Shown here: positions 20,862-32,530 of the stretch, piece by piece
Layout: each line of letters opens with the position of its first letter
Numbering within the stretch: the first letter of the stretch is position 1
Assembly: GCA_037126765.1 (NCBI GenBank)
Contig: JBBCBC010000037.1
Coordinates: forward strand, 11,723,263-11,787,262
Direction of reading: 5' to 3'
Length of the DNA stretch: 64,000 nucleotides
Source of the DNA: Stenogyne calaminthoides
Taxonomy: Eukaryota > Streptophyta > Magnoliopsida > Lamiales > Lamiaceae
Program-made: the position numbers and the translations under genes
Notes under the pieces: model-generated
Seen by the model: only the letters and a program-made list of their open reading frames with translations
Database searches by the model: none
Told to the model about the DNA's origin: nothing

Positions 20862-23536
20862 CTGTACTTTTGGGGTATGAAAATGTGGTTGTTGTTGTAT
20901 AGAGTTGGAAGCATTGATCTAGAACTAATCGTCCTTTTCAAGTGCAATAGGAGCTTTCGGAATGGTAATTTATTTTGAAGCTGTAGGAATTCATGCATGT
21001 GCTATTAAATGTAGAAATATTTCACCTGAATTTGTGTGAATATGTCCATGTTAATGTGCTGTGTGGAATTCTCGTAGCTATATTAGATTCTAAAGAAGCC
21101 CTAGTAGTTGATTTGATGAATGATGGATGCTATCCATTTTTGTGATTATGCAGAATATGTTGAATATTGACAGAACTTAATCTTGATCTAGACAAATTTG
21201 AACTGATCTCAGTCTGTGTAATCTTGTTTTAGTATTTCCCCAATTTGACCAGCATTTATGGATTACATAAATACAATATCAGAATGAATTGATTGAAATC
21301 TCTGAATTGCTATCATGGTTTTGTATAGTTATAATTCCTGCAATGTCCCGTTACATTGGTTTTTGGCACACACAATGGTGGCAATGCCCTCTTGCAGCCT
21401 TACAAAAACTGCACAAGGGTTACAGGTATTTTGTACACTGATTGCAGATGCAGTAGCTATCTTCTTTCTGTAATTTGATGTTGTTCCCTCCAGATTTACA
21501 TATTAGTGTATGAATTGGATGTCTCTTTCACAGTTCATACGTGACTGCAGGAGGAGATAGGTTCATCCAACTGCACACTATCTGTTGTGCTGCTCTGAAG
21601 GTATCATAGCTGCCCAAGATGATATTCTCTCTGTAGTTGTTGTCTCTTTGCCTTAGGTGCTAGTCAATGTGGAAGAGACAAAAGAGACACTAAACAGGTA
21701 TTCTTAATCATTCAGATAATTAATAGTATCCCTGTTCTTTTCGCATTATGTTCAAAGTTTTTGGGTTTGCATCTTGTTTACTTTTGCTTGTATTTTTCTA
21801 CTGGAAAGCTCCAATGATGAATTTAAATTTCTATTATCGTTCCAATTACTGAATGCTCTACCTTGTGTAGTGCTATAAGTTGAGCTGAAGGGACAACTGA
21901 GGAGCTTGTATTTTTTTTATCTACCCGCCATGGTTTTAAGCTTTTCCCACAGAATATATTATATTTTGGATTATAACTTATGTACAACTGATCTCAAAAT
22001 TAATGTTCTTATGAAAATATATTTTTTTATCTTTTAGTTCATGTGTAGTTGCGTATAGAAATTTTAAATCTTTTTTTCCCATCCACACAGGGACCTGGTT
22101 AAATGGAGCAGGGGGATATTGGTACTGTCGTTTTTCCACTTGAATTTAAAGTAGGGATGGGAGCCAATCTGGACATACGGGGATCCCATAATTTACTCAA
22201 ATTGGGTGACTATGGCTATGTTTGGAATGAGTTTAAGTGCAATGGAAAGGCCATAGATTTCAAAATCTTGAATTATGGTTAAAATGTACTTTTTTGTTTA
22301 TGAGATTATGCATGTTAGGATTCTGTTGAAATGTCATTTGGTTTAATTTTAATTTCAAATGAAATTTCAACTAAAAAAGTAAAACGTCGCAAGAGACTTT
22401 TAATTAAACTGGGCATTTTGTATGAAGAATTAAGGTTAGTGAAAATTGGAATAATTATCAAAAAAAAAAAAAAATGAACGGAAAGGAAAGGAAAAGAAAG
22501 AATTATAAAATTTTGAATGACTTGAAAGAGGAATTTTAAAATTTACCTATTACGTATGGTTGGTTTAGCCGGCCGGTGTTCTGATCATACAAATGGAATC
22601 GGGCAACTCGGGCCGACCTGATGGACCCAATGGACTGATTGAATTTAGATCATTCGACCTCACTCTATTGAGCTTTAACTGAAACATTTTTGTATTATAT
22701 TCATTTATTTTTAAACAACGTGTTAGATTATAAATATTTTTTTAGAGGTTTATTAAATACTAGTTTATCCCCGCGTAATACGCGAAATTTAGAAAAGTAT
22801 ATATATTAATTTTAGATTAATAACTTTTTGTTTTAAAACTTAAATTAGATAGTATAATTTTTGAACTAAATTATAGAATATTAGAAGATATGATTGGATT
22901 TGAAAATTTTAAATTAAAAATGCAAAACTATAAAAAAACAACAAAGATAAGTAATAGAGATTTTTTAGGGTGGTTAAATAACATTAATTAGATTTAAAAA
23001 ATATAAATAAAAATTGAAAATTAACAAAATAATTTGAATATTAGAAATTAAGGGTGATTAACGTTAAATTACATTAATTAGAAAATAAAAATGTAAAAAT
23101 TAGAAATTGAAATTGTAGGAATTTAAGAGTGCCATATAGGAGAGAGAAAGATTTGGAAATAGATGTAAGGGATATAAAATAAGTTAAAGTTTTACTATAA
23201 AATATATATTCTTAAAATATAAAATTCGATACATTTTCCAAGTTTTTAGAAAATTTTGTAGAAGATCACTATTTTTTTGTTTCAGTTTTAATTGCAATCT
23301 TTTAATTTATGCAATTTCAGGCGGTGCCACTATGATAGGATTGCAACCACCGTTATCGAATTATGAATTTTAAGAATATAGGTTGCATTGAACAATTTAA
23401 CAATTATCAAATAATTTCTCTTTGTGGCTGGCCTTTTGTTTTGAATCTTTGATATAATTCCCCTCTAGCCAAACACGGCTTTGTAAGATCGCTCAAAAAT
23501 TTCAAATAAACCTCGCTGCCGCCCAGTCTCACACAA
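20862..23536. other. Intergenic region after MED11
   Basis: The first few hundred bases probably hold the MED11 3' UTR. Thymine-rich stretches and GC-poor DNA follow, with a strongly AT-rich block at 22680-23330. No ORF with recognisable domains and no bounded mobile element was identified. Confidence 0.4.
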
Positions 23537-23611
23537 ATGGAAAACTTCCTCAGTTTCTCTCCTCTTTCCATTTCTTCCAACCAAGTGGTGAATACTCTCT
23601 CTATCGACTGA
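23537..23611 (+). other. Upstream ORF (24 codons plus stop) in the leader of the coiled-coil gene
   Basis: An ATG at 23537 opens a short frame (MENFLSFSPLSISSNQ...) ending in TGA at 23609-23611. This is four bases before a good 5' splice site (AAAG|GTAATT, 23614/23615). It sits in a pyrimidine-rich leader upstream of the 865-aa ORF. If transcribed, it could reduce translation of the main ORF. Conservation is untested. Confidence 0.45.
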
Positions 23612-23614
23612 AAG

Positions 23615-24476
23615 GTAATTTTGCTTTTGCGTACTCATATTTGGGTTTTAATTTTAAATTTTCTAGGGTTTGAGTAGAAATCTTCTGGAGATGAGTTAAT
23701 ACTTCTCCTGTTCGTAATTTTATTATATGACATCGTTAGTAAAATTAAAGTTTTTAAATTTTAATTTTGGTCGAAGTCACTCGGTCTTGAAGGTCGTTAT
23801 CGTTTTCGTCTTCAGTATTCCTTTTGCAGTTGTTTGAGTTATGGAATCGGATGTTTGATTAAGGGGTTGATCTTTTGTGCCGGTAGGTCATAATGAAATC
23901 ATGGAATTTATTACGAAATTGAATTGACACTCAAGTACAATGCTTTAATTCTGTCTTTTGTTTTGAATTAAATGTCAGGTCAATATACTAGAGTTATTAT
24001 TTTCAGATATGGGTAAATGTGTGTGGTTGCATATGTGGTGCAGATGGTCTATTTCAACAATGTTAGCATCCACAAAGTGAAGAAATGATTAATTCGATTT
24101 TTTAGGATCTAAATGCATAAGACGTGTGTAATTTGTAAAGATAGCTCTAGCAGTAGCTTATAAGAATTAAATTTACATTCTCAATTTGTATGGAATTGAA
24201 TTTCCATTATTTATGGCATATGTCTTGTTTGATTTGTTTTTGGATGTGGTTAAAGCACAAGACTGACCAGAATGGGTTGATGTTCATAAAAGTTCAAACC
24301 TGGATTCGAAAACCAAGTATGGAGTATATGGCCAATACATTTCTATATTCTTATGTAGAGCAGTTAAATTCCTGAAGAAGTATGAGTGGAGTAAAACAAA
24401 TTATTCCTTTGTTTTGTTTTCCTGATTATTGAGTCGTAATCATTTTATTTTTACTTATGTTCAGTTTGCATCGCAG
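23615..24476 (+). other. Probable 5' UTR intron of the coiled-coil gene
   Basis: Donor GTAATT at 23615. Candidate acceptor TTTGCATCGCAG at 24476, with alternatives TTATGTTCAG and TTGCACCAG within 30 bp. Leader introns of this size are common in plant genes whose CDS has no intron. Transcript data would be needed to fix the acceptor. Confidence 0.5.
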
Positions 24477-24535
24477 CTTATTTGCACCAGGCGAGTAACT
24501 TGTATTGAGAAGTAAAGCAAACAAACAAGTCCAAG

Positions 24536-27133
24536 ATGTCAGACAGTTTGGTGAAAGCCCATGTTGAGCAACTATCCCAAACAAAACAAGAAAAGTTGGA
24601 GATTGATAAACTATCCCAGGAACTCCAAGCCAAGTCTGAGGAGATATGTGAGATTAGGCAACTTTATGAGGATCTCCAATCCAGTCTGCACAGAAATGAT
24701 TTGTTTCTTCAGCAGATTTCTTCTGCTAGTGAAAAGCGTCAAGCTGAATACAACGAAAAGGTTTTAAAGTTGGAGGGTGAAAACAGGGACCTAGTCTTGT
24801 CTTTAGATGAAGCATTAGTAAGAATTCAGGAGCTGGAGAAGAAATCGAGTGCAAGTTCTGAGGAAATTGCTGGTCTTAAGAGGCTTCTAATGATTAGGCA
24901 AGAGAAGGACTCTGAAGTGCAGAAGAATGCGAAGAATGATCTGAAAGAGAGAGATGAATGCATACACAAATTGGAGGAGGAGATTAGGGCTAGAGATGAC
25001 CAGTTGAAATGGAAAAACGAGCAGTTCTCACACCTTAAAGAAGCACATGAGAAGCTTCGTGGTCAGTTCCAGGCAAGCAAGTTGGAGTGGGAGAATGAGA
25101 AATATTCACTTGTTGATGAGATTTCTTCCTTGCAAGCTACTTTGGATGCTCAGATTCGAGTTTCAGAAAGCCTGGAGACCCAGTTGAGGATGTGTAATCA
25201 AGCCATAGCTCATGAAGAAAGCAGAAGGAAAGTTCTAGAAATTGAAGTGACTGAATATAGATCAAAACTTGAGAATGTCTTCCTTGAATGTGAACAGACA
25301 AAATCAGAGATTGAGCAGTTAACTACGAGAAGGGATGAAGATATTGCTGAGCTACGAATGCTATTGAGGAAAAAAGAGATGTTTGCAAAAGAAATGGAAT
25401 ACAAAATTCAACAGTTAGAGCAAGTCAACAGTGACCTGCAAGTGTCTCTGAAAGAAATCCAAGAGGATCAGATTCATAATAATGCAGCATATTCTTCTCT
25501 GAAAATTATGAAAAACAAGCTTAAGAGCTTGGGACAGTTGCATAGTAAATGTGACACAAACCTCAAAGAGAAGGAGGCTGAGTGGAATTCTCAGATCGAA
25601 AAACTGACTCGGGATATGAACCATTGCTTGTCTGAGATGGCTGTAAAAAAAGAAAGCATAAGAGAACTCCAGAAGGAATTGGAAGATTGCCAGTGCCGGT
25701 TGGAGGTAAATAGCGAAGAAATTTTTGCTTTAGTATTGGTTTTGAAATCTGGGTTTTATGATGCTTACTCAAAGCTGTATGATGCAAAAGAGAAGTTGGA
25801 TATGGAGATTATGCAAACTGAAGTGAAAAATATGTTTCTGGATCAGCAGTTGCAGTTAAAGAACACCGAGCTACACAATGTTCGTGATGAACTGAAGCAG
25901 AGATCTGATGAGGTTGCAGGTTTAATGGAGAAGGCTGGGTCTTTAGAATCTTTAAATATGAAAGATAATCTTGTGGAGGAGGAGCTCAGAAGATTGAAAG
26001 AAATGCTTGACGAATCAAATGAATGTCGAAGTCACCTGGAACAGCAATTACAAGAATTGGAAAATACCAACAGAGAGAACATAAAAGATGCTTTAGATAT
26101 GGTAAACTCTGAGCTGGACAACAAGACTTCTGAACTTGCAAAGTACAAGCTCGAGCTGCAGAAGGCAAAATCGGAGGTAGAAATTGTGAAGTCAAATTTG
26201 AAAGAAAATGAGCAAACACATAAACAAGAGATAACCAACCTGCTTGTCACTGTGAATGATAAAGATGTGAAAATTGGTAAGTTACAGGAACAGATTTGTG
26301 TGTTAGAGTCTGGAATATTAGCAAAATCAGAGGCTGTGGAAATGTTCAATCAAGAGAAAGATGAATATATTAGACTTGCTGAAGATAGGAACTGCAGCAT
26401 CAAAAGTCTCCAGAATGAGATTGCTCAGCTAGAACATAACTTGGCTGAAAAAGAATCTGCAAGCAGTGCTCTATTAATTGCACAAAACACACATGCATCC
26501 TCTGTTAAGGAGAAAGACCATAAGATACAAGAATTTCAGAAAGAGCTTGAATCATTGAATCAGGAGTTCAAAAGTGCTATGAATTCTCTTGCAGAGAAGG
26601 ATGTTATACTTGATGAGGCCTTAAAGTCGGCAGAGCGTCAGAAAATCCTAGAGGTTGAAGAAAATAATATGGTCATTGCCAACTTGGGGAACAAAGTGAA
26701 CAGCTTACGTGAAAAAGTGGAAGCCCAGGAAAAATCATTGCTTCAATCAAGGCGAGTGGCCTTACAGGTTGAAGAAATGAAGGATTCAGAGATATTATTG
26801 CTGAGAAGTCAACTAGAGCAGGAAAAGAGGTGCTTTGAGGATCTCCTTGAGGAGTTTGAGTCCCAAAAACGAGCTTTGCTTGAAGGCAGAAGGAAAGGAA
26901 CAATTGACAAGGAGAATTTGCTCGGACAACTTGAGGGCATATGTGGGAAAATTGGAGTTATCTCCACAGAAGATGTGAAATTGATGGGTGTGTTGGGGAA
27001 ATTGGTAGACCTTTCTGAGGAAGGCAGTGAACCAGATTGTGATGGATTCAACTGCACAGACTTTTCCCCCTCAAGAAAATCTATTCAAGTGAGTTTTGAT
27101 GAAAGGACTCCCCTGACAGAGCTAAATCTTTAG
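24536..27133 (+). CDS. Long coiled-coil protein, At4g38062-like, single exon
   Basis: An uninterrupted 865-codon ORF. Nearly all of it is predicted coiled coil: heptad-rich runs of E, K, L, Q and R from about residue 10 to 820, with no membrane segment or enzyme domain. Landmarks shared with the plant family typified by At4g38062 include LKWKNEQFSHLKEAHEKLR (about 155-175), LRMCNQAIAHEESRRKVLE (about 217-235) and KNKLKSLGQLHSKC (about 325-340). The tail is acidic and Ser-rich and ends FDERTPLTELNL; these short Ser/Thr-Pro and TPLTELN motifs are typical of the family's C-terminus. The molecular role is unknown; a scaffold or tether is only an inference. ATG 24536 follows the leader intron and is the first ATG of the long frame. 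It converges with the MDP-1 gene, with 537 bp between the stop codons. Confidence 0.88.
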   Translation: MSDSLVKAHVEQLSQTKQEKLEIDKLSQELQAKSEEICEIRQLYEDLQSSLHRNDLFLQQISSASEKRQAEYNEKVLKLEGENRDLVLSLDEALVRIQELEKKSSASSEEIAGLKRLLMIRQEKDSEVQKNAKNDLKERDECIHKLEEEIRARDDQLKWKNEQFSHLKEAHEKLRGQFQASKLEWENEKYSLVDEISSLQATLDAQIRVSESLETQLRMCNQAIAHEESRRKVLEIEVTEYRSKLENVFLECEQTKSEIEQLTTRRDEDIAELRMLLRKKEMFAKEMEYKIQQLEQVNSDLQVSLKEIQEDQIHNNAAYSSLKIMKNKLKSLGQLHSKCDTNLKEKEAEWNSQIEKLTRDMNHCLSEMAVKKESIRELQKELEDCQCRLEVNSEEIFALVLVLKSGFYDAYSKLYDAKEKLDMEIMQTEVKNMFLDQQLQLKNTELHNVRDELKQRSDEVAGLMEKAGSLESLNMKDNLVEEELRRLKEMLDESNECRSHLEQQLQELENTNRENIKDALDMVNSELDNKTSELAKYKLELQKAKSEVEIVKSNLKENEQTHKQEITNLLVTVNDKDVKIGKLQEQICVLESGILAKSEAVEMFNQEKDEYIRLAEDRNCSIKSLQNEIAQLEHNLAEKESASSALLIAQNTHASSVKEKDHKIQEFQKELESLNQEFKSAMNSLAEKDVILDEALKSAERQKILEVEENNMVIANLGNKVNSLREKVEAQEKSLLQSRRVALQVEEMKDSEILLLRSQLEQEKRCFEDLLEEFESQKRALLEGRRKGTIDKENLLGQLEGICGKIGVISTEDVKLMGVLGKLVDLSEEGSEPDCDGFNCTDFSPSRKSIQVSFDERTPLTELNL

Positions 27134-27670
27134 TTTTTTTTCTTTCTAAATTCATGTGATTTTGTTACAAATGCGAAGCCAACCATTGTTGTACTATTAG
27201 CTACATTGTTGTTACTTGTTAGTTTTCTTTTATTACTGGTTCTCCATTGGAAAAGCAACATGCTTTTGATCCTTCTAGTTGATAATCTCTTCTCTTTTTT
27301 CTTTTGCGTAACAAATAGATTGCTTTGGAACTTCTAATGCTCTGTTTCTCATTAGCCAAGTGCATAATTTGACTCACTTTCACTTGATTTGGATGGTAAC
27401 ATGCACTGTAAACTTTCATGCTTCAGATATATCTGGATGGGAAGAGTGATTGTTTATATTTACCAAACTGACAACTTTTGACTCATAAATGATCATAAAA
27501 TTGGTTTCTCCCTGAAAACTCAGAATGTATTGAATTATTACATATATAAGCTGCACCAGCTAGTTTGCTAAACAATATAATTGTATTGAGTATCACATGA
27601 GTGATTAATTCAAGGCTTTAAGGTAATCTTAAGCCGTCATAAATGATATAACAAAATTTTGATGGATAGT

Positions 27671-29802
27671 TTATTGCTTCTCTGTGACTGATGAACTTGA
27701 TTTTTTCGAAAGATTTTGCCGTCCTTGCTTCTTCTTATTCGAAGGCAAATGGTTCTGTGAAAACTCTGACAGACCCTGTCTTAAAGCTCCTAGATTCACA
27801 CCATTGCCAACCAAGATGCTCGTTGTGCCCATATTAGAAACCTATGTGTGATAATTACAAAGTAAAAGGTGGTGCAGTTAATAATAAAGTTAATTTCTAG
27901 TGTCATGTGCTTCAAGGTTTGTGTATAACTACAAGCGAAGAGATCTTACCGCATGTATATTGCGATCTTCATCATCAAAAAAGAGCATTTCAGCGTAAGG
28001 AATGTTAGTCCTACTATTAATTCTCTGAAAGTGGTCAGTCTTGTGGCTCCAACTGGAAAATATCTCCTGAAAAATTAGAAAATATTCAGCAGGATGGGCA
28101 TTTGCAGAAAACATTTGTTGAGCCCTTCAAAAGGCAATATGTATGTTACTTTAACATCATGTTTCCATGACGAACAAATTTGGCTTAGCATGAGAAGATC
28201 TATCTAAAGCAGTGAAGGCTCCTTCTATTGCAGACCAGGTTTTACACCTTTCATTTTGATGAGAATGAGATAACGATAGATATTATTCTGTATAAAATAT
28301 GTGTTTGTTTTCGAAAAAAAACTTGATCACTCTTTTCATGATTGCATTCTCTTGTGCTTCACATGGTGTTAAGACACAGGCTCCTCTTACATATTCGGAG
28401 TGTGAGTCTGGATGTGATATTATAGTGATAGTACCTTAGTCTGCCATAAAAATATCTCTTTCCAAATGCTCTGAGGTTGCTTAAGTTTAAATCCATGCAC
28501 TCATCACATTAATTACAAGTACAGAAACAAACAAGTAGACAATCTAACAGAAGCCTGTGAAACAAGTGGACACATTCAAGCCATGAATTTGAACCCTAAC
28601 GGTTATATGCATTTATGATGAACACACATGTTCAGCAAGATACAAGAGTAGGGGATGTAACACATATGGACCTTCCCCCCACCCCCAACCACCAAAAAAG
28701 AAAAAAAGAATGAGGATGGATAGAGATATAGTTAATAAAAAGTCACGTCACACATTTTGTTTATCAAATGCGGACTCCTAATGCTATAATTTGCTTACCT
28801 GAGCATCAAACATTGATTTTATCCCCAATTTCTCAAGGAACGTGTTGGCAATATCAGGAGTTGGTGATCTAGAGGCAATAGCAAGTTTAACACCTTTATC
28901 CTTGAGAGCATAGAGAATACCATTGGCATGAGGATACAATCTCGGCATATCTCTCTTGGAGCGACATTCACTTGAAACGGATAAACAGAAGAAATTCAGC
29001 ACCATAAACTTAAGTAGACAATATAATCAAGCATACAATGTGCAACACAAAACGACTTTGATGAAAAAGAAGAGTCATTATGTAATTTATCTAGTGTTTT
29101 AGTAATTTGGCACAATATATTCCAGCTGTCCAAGAATGTAGAACCAAATCCCACTGTCCATTAATTCAACATCTATATCACTAAATAGGAACCGAGTTGT
29201 TCTACTATGTCATTTTACAATATGAATAATATGCTGAATCATAGGGCAAAAGCTTTTGTTTCCCATCTTGGTGTTGCAAACTATGTGGACAACATGGAAA
29301 TATTTTCACCAAGTATTGAAGACTTCATTGATGTAACATTCTCTAACAAAAATTTCAAATCTTCAAATTGGATATTTCCACAGGCTTGTTCATCCTGATG
29401 ATAACCTTTACCAGAAAGCTATATCCATGATTAGCAATTGCATCAAATATACTGCAAAGGTAAAATTTTGAGCTTTTGGCTCATTATTCTATAAGTAAAC
29501 GCATCCTATATCAGAAAAATCCGAAAGCGTAAAAACAAAAATAACGGCAGCAATTGCATAGTTCACCATTCTAACTTAGAAAGTCATAGATTTTGCAGGT
29601 AATTTCGCTGAAGGAAATTTTAATCGAAGTTCAATTTTGAGAATGAATTCAAAGTAAAAAGCAATAAAGAGGAAAGAAAGAGAGTAAAGTACCAGTAGAA
29701 AGGCCAGAGGGTATAATCGAGGTCGAAGACGACCAGGCGAGGCAGCAACTCAAATAGACCTATAATCTCCATAGCCTCATTCTTCACCCGATCGTCCCCC
29801 AT
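27671..29802 (-). CDS. Magnesium-dependent phosphatase 1 (MDP-1), HAD superfamily, 4 exons
   Basis: Exons in coding order: 29802-29693, 28970-28799, 28066-27950, 27841-27671. All GT-AG; the first intron splits the codon for Cys37. The product is 189 aa. HAD motif I is FDLDYTLW (nucleophile Asp27 and Asp29), motif II is ASRSPTPD (Ser70-Ser72), and motif IV is FFDDEDRN (Asp125/Asp126), all in the right order. The small insert-free fold fits eukaryotic MDP-1, a cytosolic phosphatase acting on protein phosphotyrosine or glycated-sugar phosphates in other organisms. The plant substrate is not established. The C-terminal extension is Lys/Ser-rich (SNKKKQGRQNLSKKSSSS) and variable in the family. The reading frame is intact. 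Confidence 0.92.
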
Positions 29803-30434
29803 CTCTCTCTCTCTTTCTTTCCTTTACTTGTAAAACGAATTCACATCATGAATTTTACTGGAGGACTCTCCAATATACAGGGAAAAAGTCAAAAGAAAAA
29901 GTGATTTGAAAAGTCGATCGTTTTTCAAAGCTGTTATAAAGGCTATATGAATTGCGAGTGAGGCGCAGTTGTTCTCCGAGCTCAGAACGTGGGCTTATCA
30001 GTAATTACCCATTAATGTGATTGGACCATTGGACCAAGCCAAGACTTGGGCAGCCCGGTTGCTAACTGGGCCAACCATCGCATTTTTAATGCTCCAACAT
30101 TTTATTTATTTTGGCCCATTTTGGGTGGCATTTTTGTTTATTTTTTCCTTAAATTTCTTTCTTCGAAAAGTATATATGGACGAGTCTTTCTTTCTCTTCA
30201 TTTATGCATAATCCTCCCTCCCAACTCTAAATAACTGATGTTTTATGATTTAACTCACTACCCTAAAACGTGCATTAGTTATTGAGTGAGTTTCATGTGC
30301 ATCATGCACTTTTATAGTGTATTTTAAAATCATACAACTTGTTATATTAAAATACGTAACTTATTTACACTGACTCGTGCAATTTGTTTATCATATTAAT
30401 AGTTGTACACGTGTCATCGTCTTAAAAATAAGTA
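29803..30434. other. Promoter side of the MDP-1 gene and intergenic DNA
   Basis: A CT-rich leader (CTCTCTCTCTTTCTTTCC, 29803-29822) lies next to the start codon. No other gene was recognised. Confidence 0.45.
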
Positions 30435-30560
30435 CTCCTTCCGTGACTTCATCTATCATACCCCTCCTTAAAATTCGCTTTATCATTTCAATTACTTATA
30501 CAAAACTCGCAAAACAGTGTGTAAAAGTCAACTATTGCAGTCATCCTGGGACGGAATGAG
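30435..30560. mobile_element. Short Stowaway-like MITE
   Basis: 126 bp with ends CTCCTTCCGTGAC and GGGACGGAATGAG, flanked by TA on both sides. Only the outer 12 bp or so match as inverted repeats, so it is more diverged or internally deleted than the one at 15460. Confidence 0.65.
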
Positions 30561-30603
30561 TATTATTCTTGCCACATCAAGGCAGATAACTCCTCACATG
30601 TGC

Positions 30604-30622
30604 ATATATATATATATATATA
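30604..30622. repeat. (AT)n microsatellite
   Basis: Uninterrupted alternating AT, about nine dinucleotides. Confidence 0.9.
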
Positions 30623-30775
30623 ACATTCGGGGGATTGTACATATTGATACTATATATATGTATTAGTATATAACTATTAATTTTATTGATATAAGATTTA
30701 CTTTAAGTTAGATATCTAATATTTATTTCTTCCACATGAACTAAATTTGTATAGTTCAAATTTCTTAGTTGATAA

Positions 30776-31325
30776 TGTTGGAAATATTAGAAAATCCAAT
30801 AATCAAAATAAAACAAGGAAAAGATAAAAACGAAGATCAAAGGAAAACCACTTGGAGGCGTGCTTGAAATGTACTGTTCTTAAGGATTTACACTTAGCAA
30901 TCCCCCATGATTCAACAAGTCTTTTAGGATAAACCTAGGATCAGGAGCAACATAATAATATAAACCCAACAAAAGTTAGAAGAGGAAAAGAAAACATTCG
31001 TAGTTTTTTTTTTCTATCACATTGTTCAAATATATATATCAATATTTCTCCAACGATCAAGCCTAAAAAAGGGATAATTAGTTGAAGCCCAAGTTTTTCG
31101 GAAAGCATAAAAGTAGCAACTGATTTCTCAAAGTGAAACCACGTTTCCGGTGGAAGTTTTCAAAGGAAGAGATAGAGATAAAAATAAGAGTTGGGATAAA
31201 GGTTTGACCAGGAAAAAAGGGAATTTAGTTATAAAAGATATTATCCAATTAAATATGTAAATAAATATTAAATACTGAAATATACGAATTATAAATCATT
31301 TGAAATAATAATATAATTTACAACA
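30776..31325 (-). repeat. Candidate 3' LTR of a minus-strand LTR retrotransposon
   Basis: Bounded by TGTTGGAAATATTAG and TTTACAACA, 550 bp. On the minus strand the sequence just before it reads AATAGGTGGGAAT, a polypurine tract directly abutting the LTR start TGTTGTAAAT. This sets the orientation. No second copy of the LTR is in the window and no target duplication can be tested. Confidence 0.55.
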
Positions 31326-32330
31326 ATTCCCACCTATTTCAAAAGATTTATAAAGCATAAAAAAAATAAGATTTATAAAACGTAAAAAGAAAGAAACAAA
31401 ATACTGGGTATCACAGGACTATGTAATGCATCGAATTTGGTGTCTTTTGGACTATGAACCAGACCTAGAAAGATAAGGTATAAATTACTGAGCATTGGTG
31501 AAGCATATAGCTTCTATGAACCAATAACTCATTGTTGTAACTTAAATTGCTTACCCATCACATTACATGTATTTATTTTATTGCTCAACACGGTTGTGCG
31601 CGAATAGGCCATGCTGTTGTCTGGTTATTCATGAGAGCTCTAGAGACTTAGCCACTGTCTCATAGGAGCGGCCCCATTCCACACTCATATAGGTGAGTTC
31701 ATCATTGTATATTATGCAAATAATATACCACCCATAAGGGATATGACTCATTAAAACTTTTAGCTTATCCTCTCCATTTGCAGTAAAGCACCACACTCAT
31801 TTTAGAAATCATTTGCATTAAAGCACTACACACTTTAGGAAGGGATATCATTTAAGGTGCTAGCAGAACTAACAAGTGGCTTGTTATTACCCATATGAAC
31901 CTTATTCATGGGATCTCCAATCACAAAGGTTGGGTTCCCACCACTGTTAATTTTCAATTGGCTTGTCCCATTCATCTTCAATTAAGACTAGTCAAATTGA
32001 GCCATAAGATCACCTTGATATACACAACTATCTACTCAAGAGAAGTAAAGTCACTAGATAACAAACTTGATCACATCTCTCATGCTACTTAGATAAATCT
32101 CATAATTTAAATCTCTATTAAAAAAATTCTTTAAACGTCCATTTGATGAATAAAATATTTGTAAATAGAAGACAATTTAATTAAATCTTGAATGGACGAA
32201 ATTGTAGACACTTGTCAAACAATGTCAAAATAATAAAAGTATTATTTTGAATAAAAGTATTTTGAAAATCCATTCACAACCAATAAGTTTATAACTTAAT
32301 TGATGATAAATCATTTAAAAATCATGTTTG
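31326..32330 (-). pseudogene. Non-coding remnant of the minus-strand LTR retrotransposon
   Basis: This follows the candidate polypurine tract on the minus strand. It has the look of a 3' untranslated retroelement region, but no gag or pol similarity was found. It ends where the Gypsy RNase H remnant begins (about 32331). The boundary is approximate. Confidence 0.35.
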
Positions 32331-32530
32331 GTGATGGCCATTGGTGTGCGAAAATTAAAAGTTTACAGCGATTCGCAGTTGGTCGTATGCCAAATGTCAG
32401 GAGAATACGAAGCACGAGGTGAATAAATGATGAAATACCAGCAGATAGCGAAGAGCCTCATCGAAAAGTTCGAGGAGGTGCAAATAGAGTTGATACCTCG
32501 AGCAGAAAACACACAGGCAGATGCACTAGC
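32331..32530 (+). pseudogene. Gypsy RNase H fragment
   Basis: One frame reads KVYSDSQLVV, GEYEARGE, a TAA stop, MMKYQQIAKSLIEKFEEV, IPRAENTQADALA. DSQLVV holds a catalytic Asp of RNase H, and ADALA is the conserved end of the domain. It is cut at DALA by the first Copia LTR and resumes at 34388 with ARLATSEGA. Confidence 0.8.

Noticed and set aside
21340..21720. Possible extra exons after MED11
   Set aside because: No frame gives a recognisable protein, and MED11 already ends at its normal length; probably 3' UTR or intergenic.
24561..27057. Several ORFs on both strands within the 865-aa gene
   Set aside because: Shadow frames of a long, Glu/Lys/Leu-rich coding sequence.
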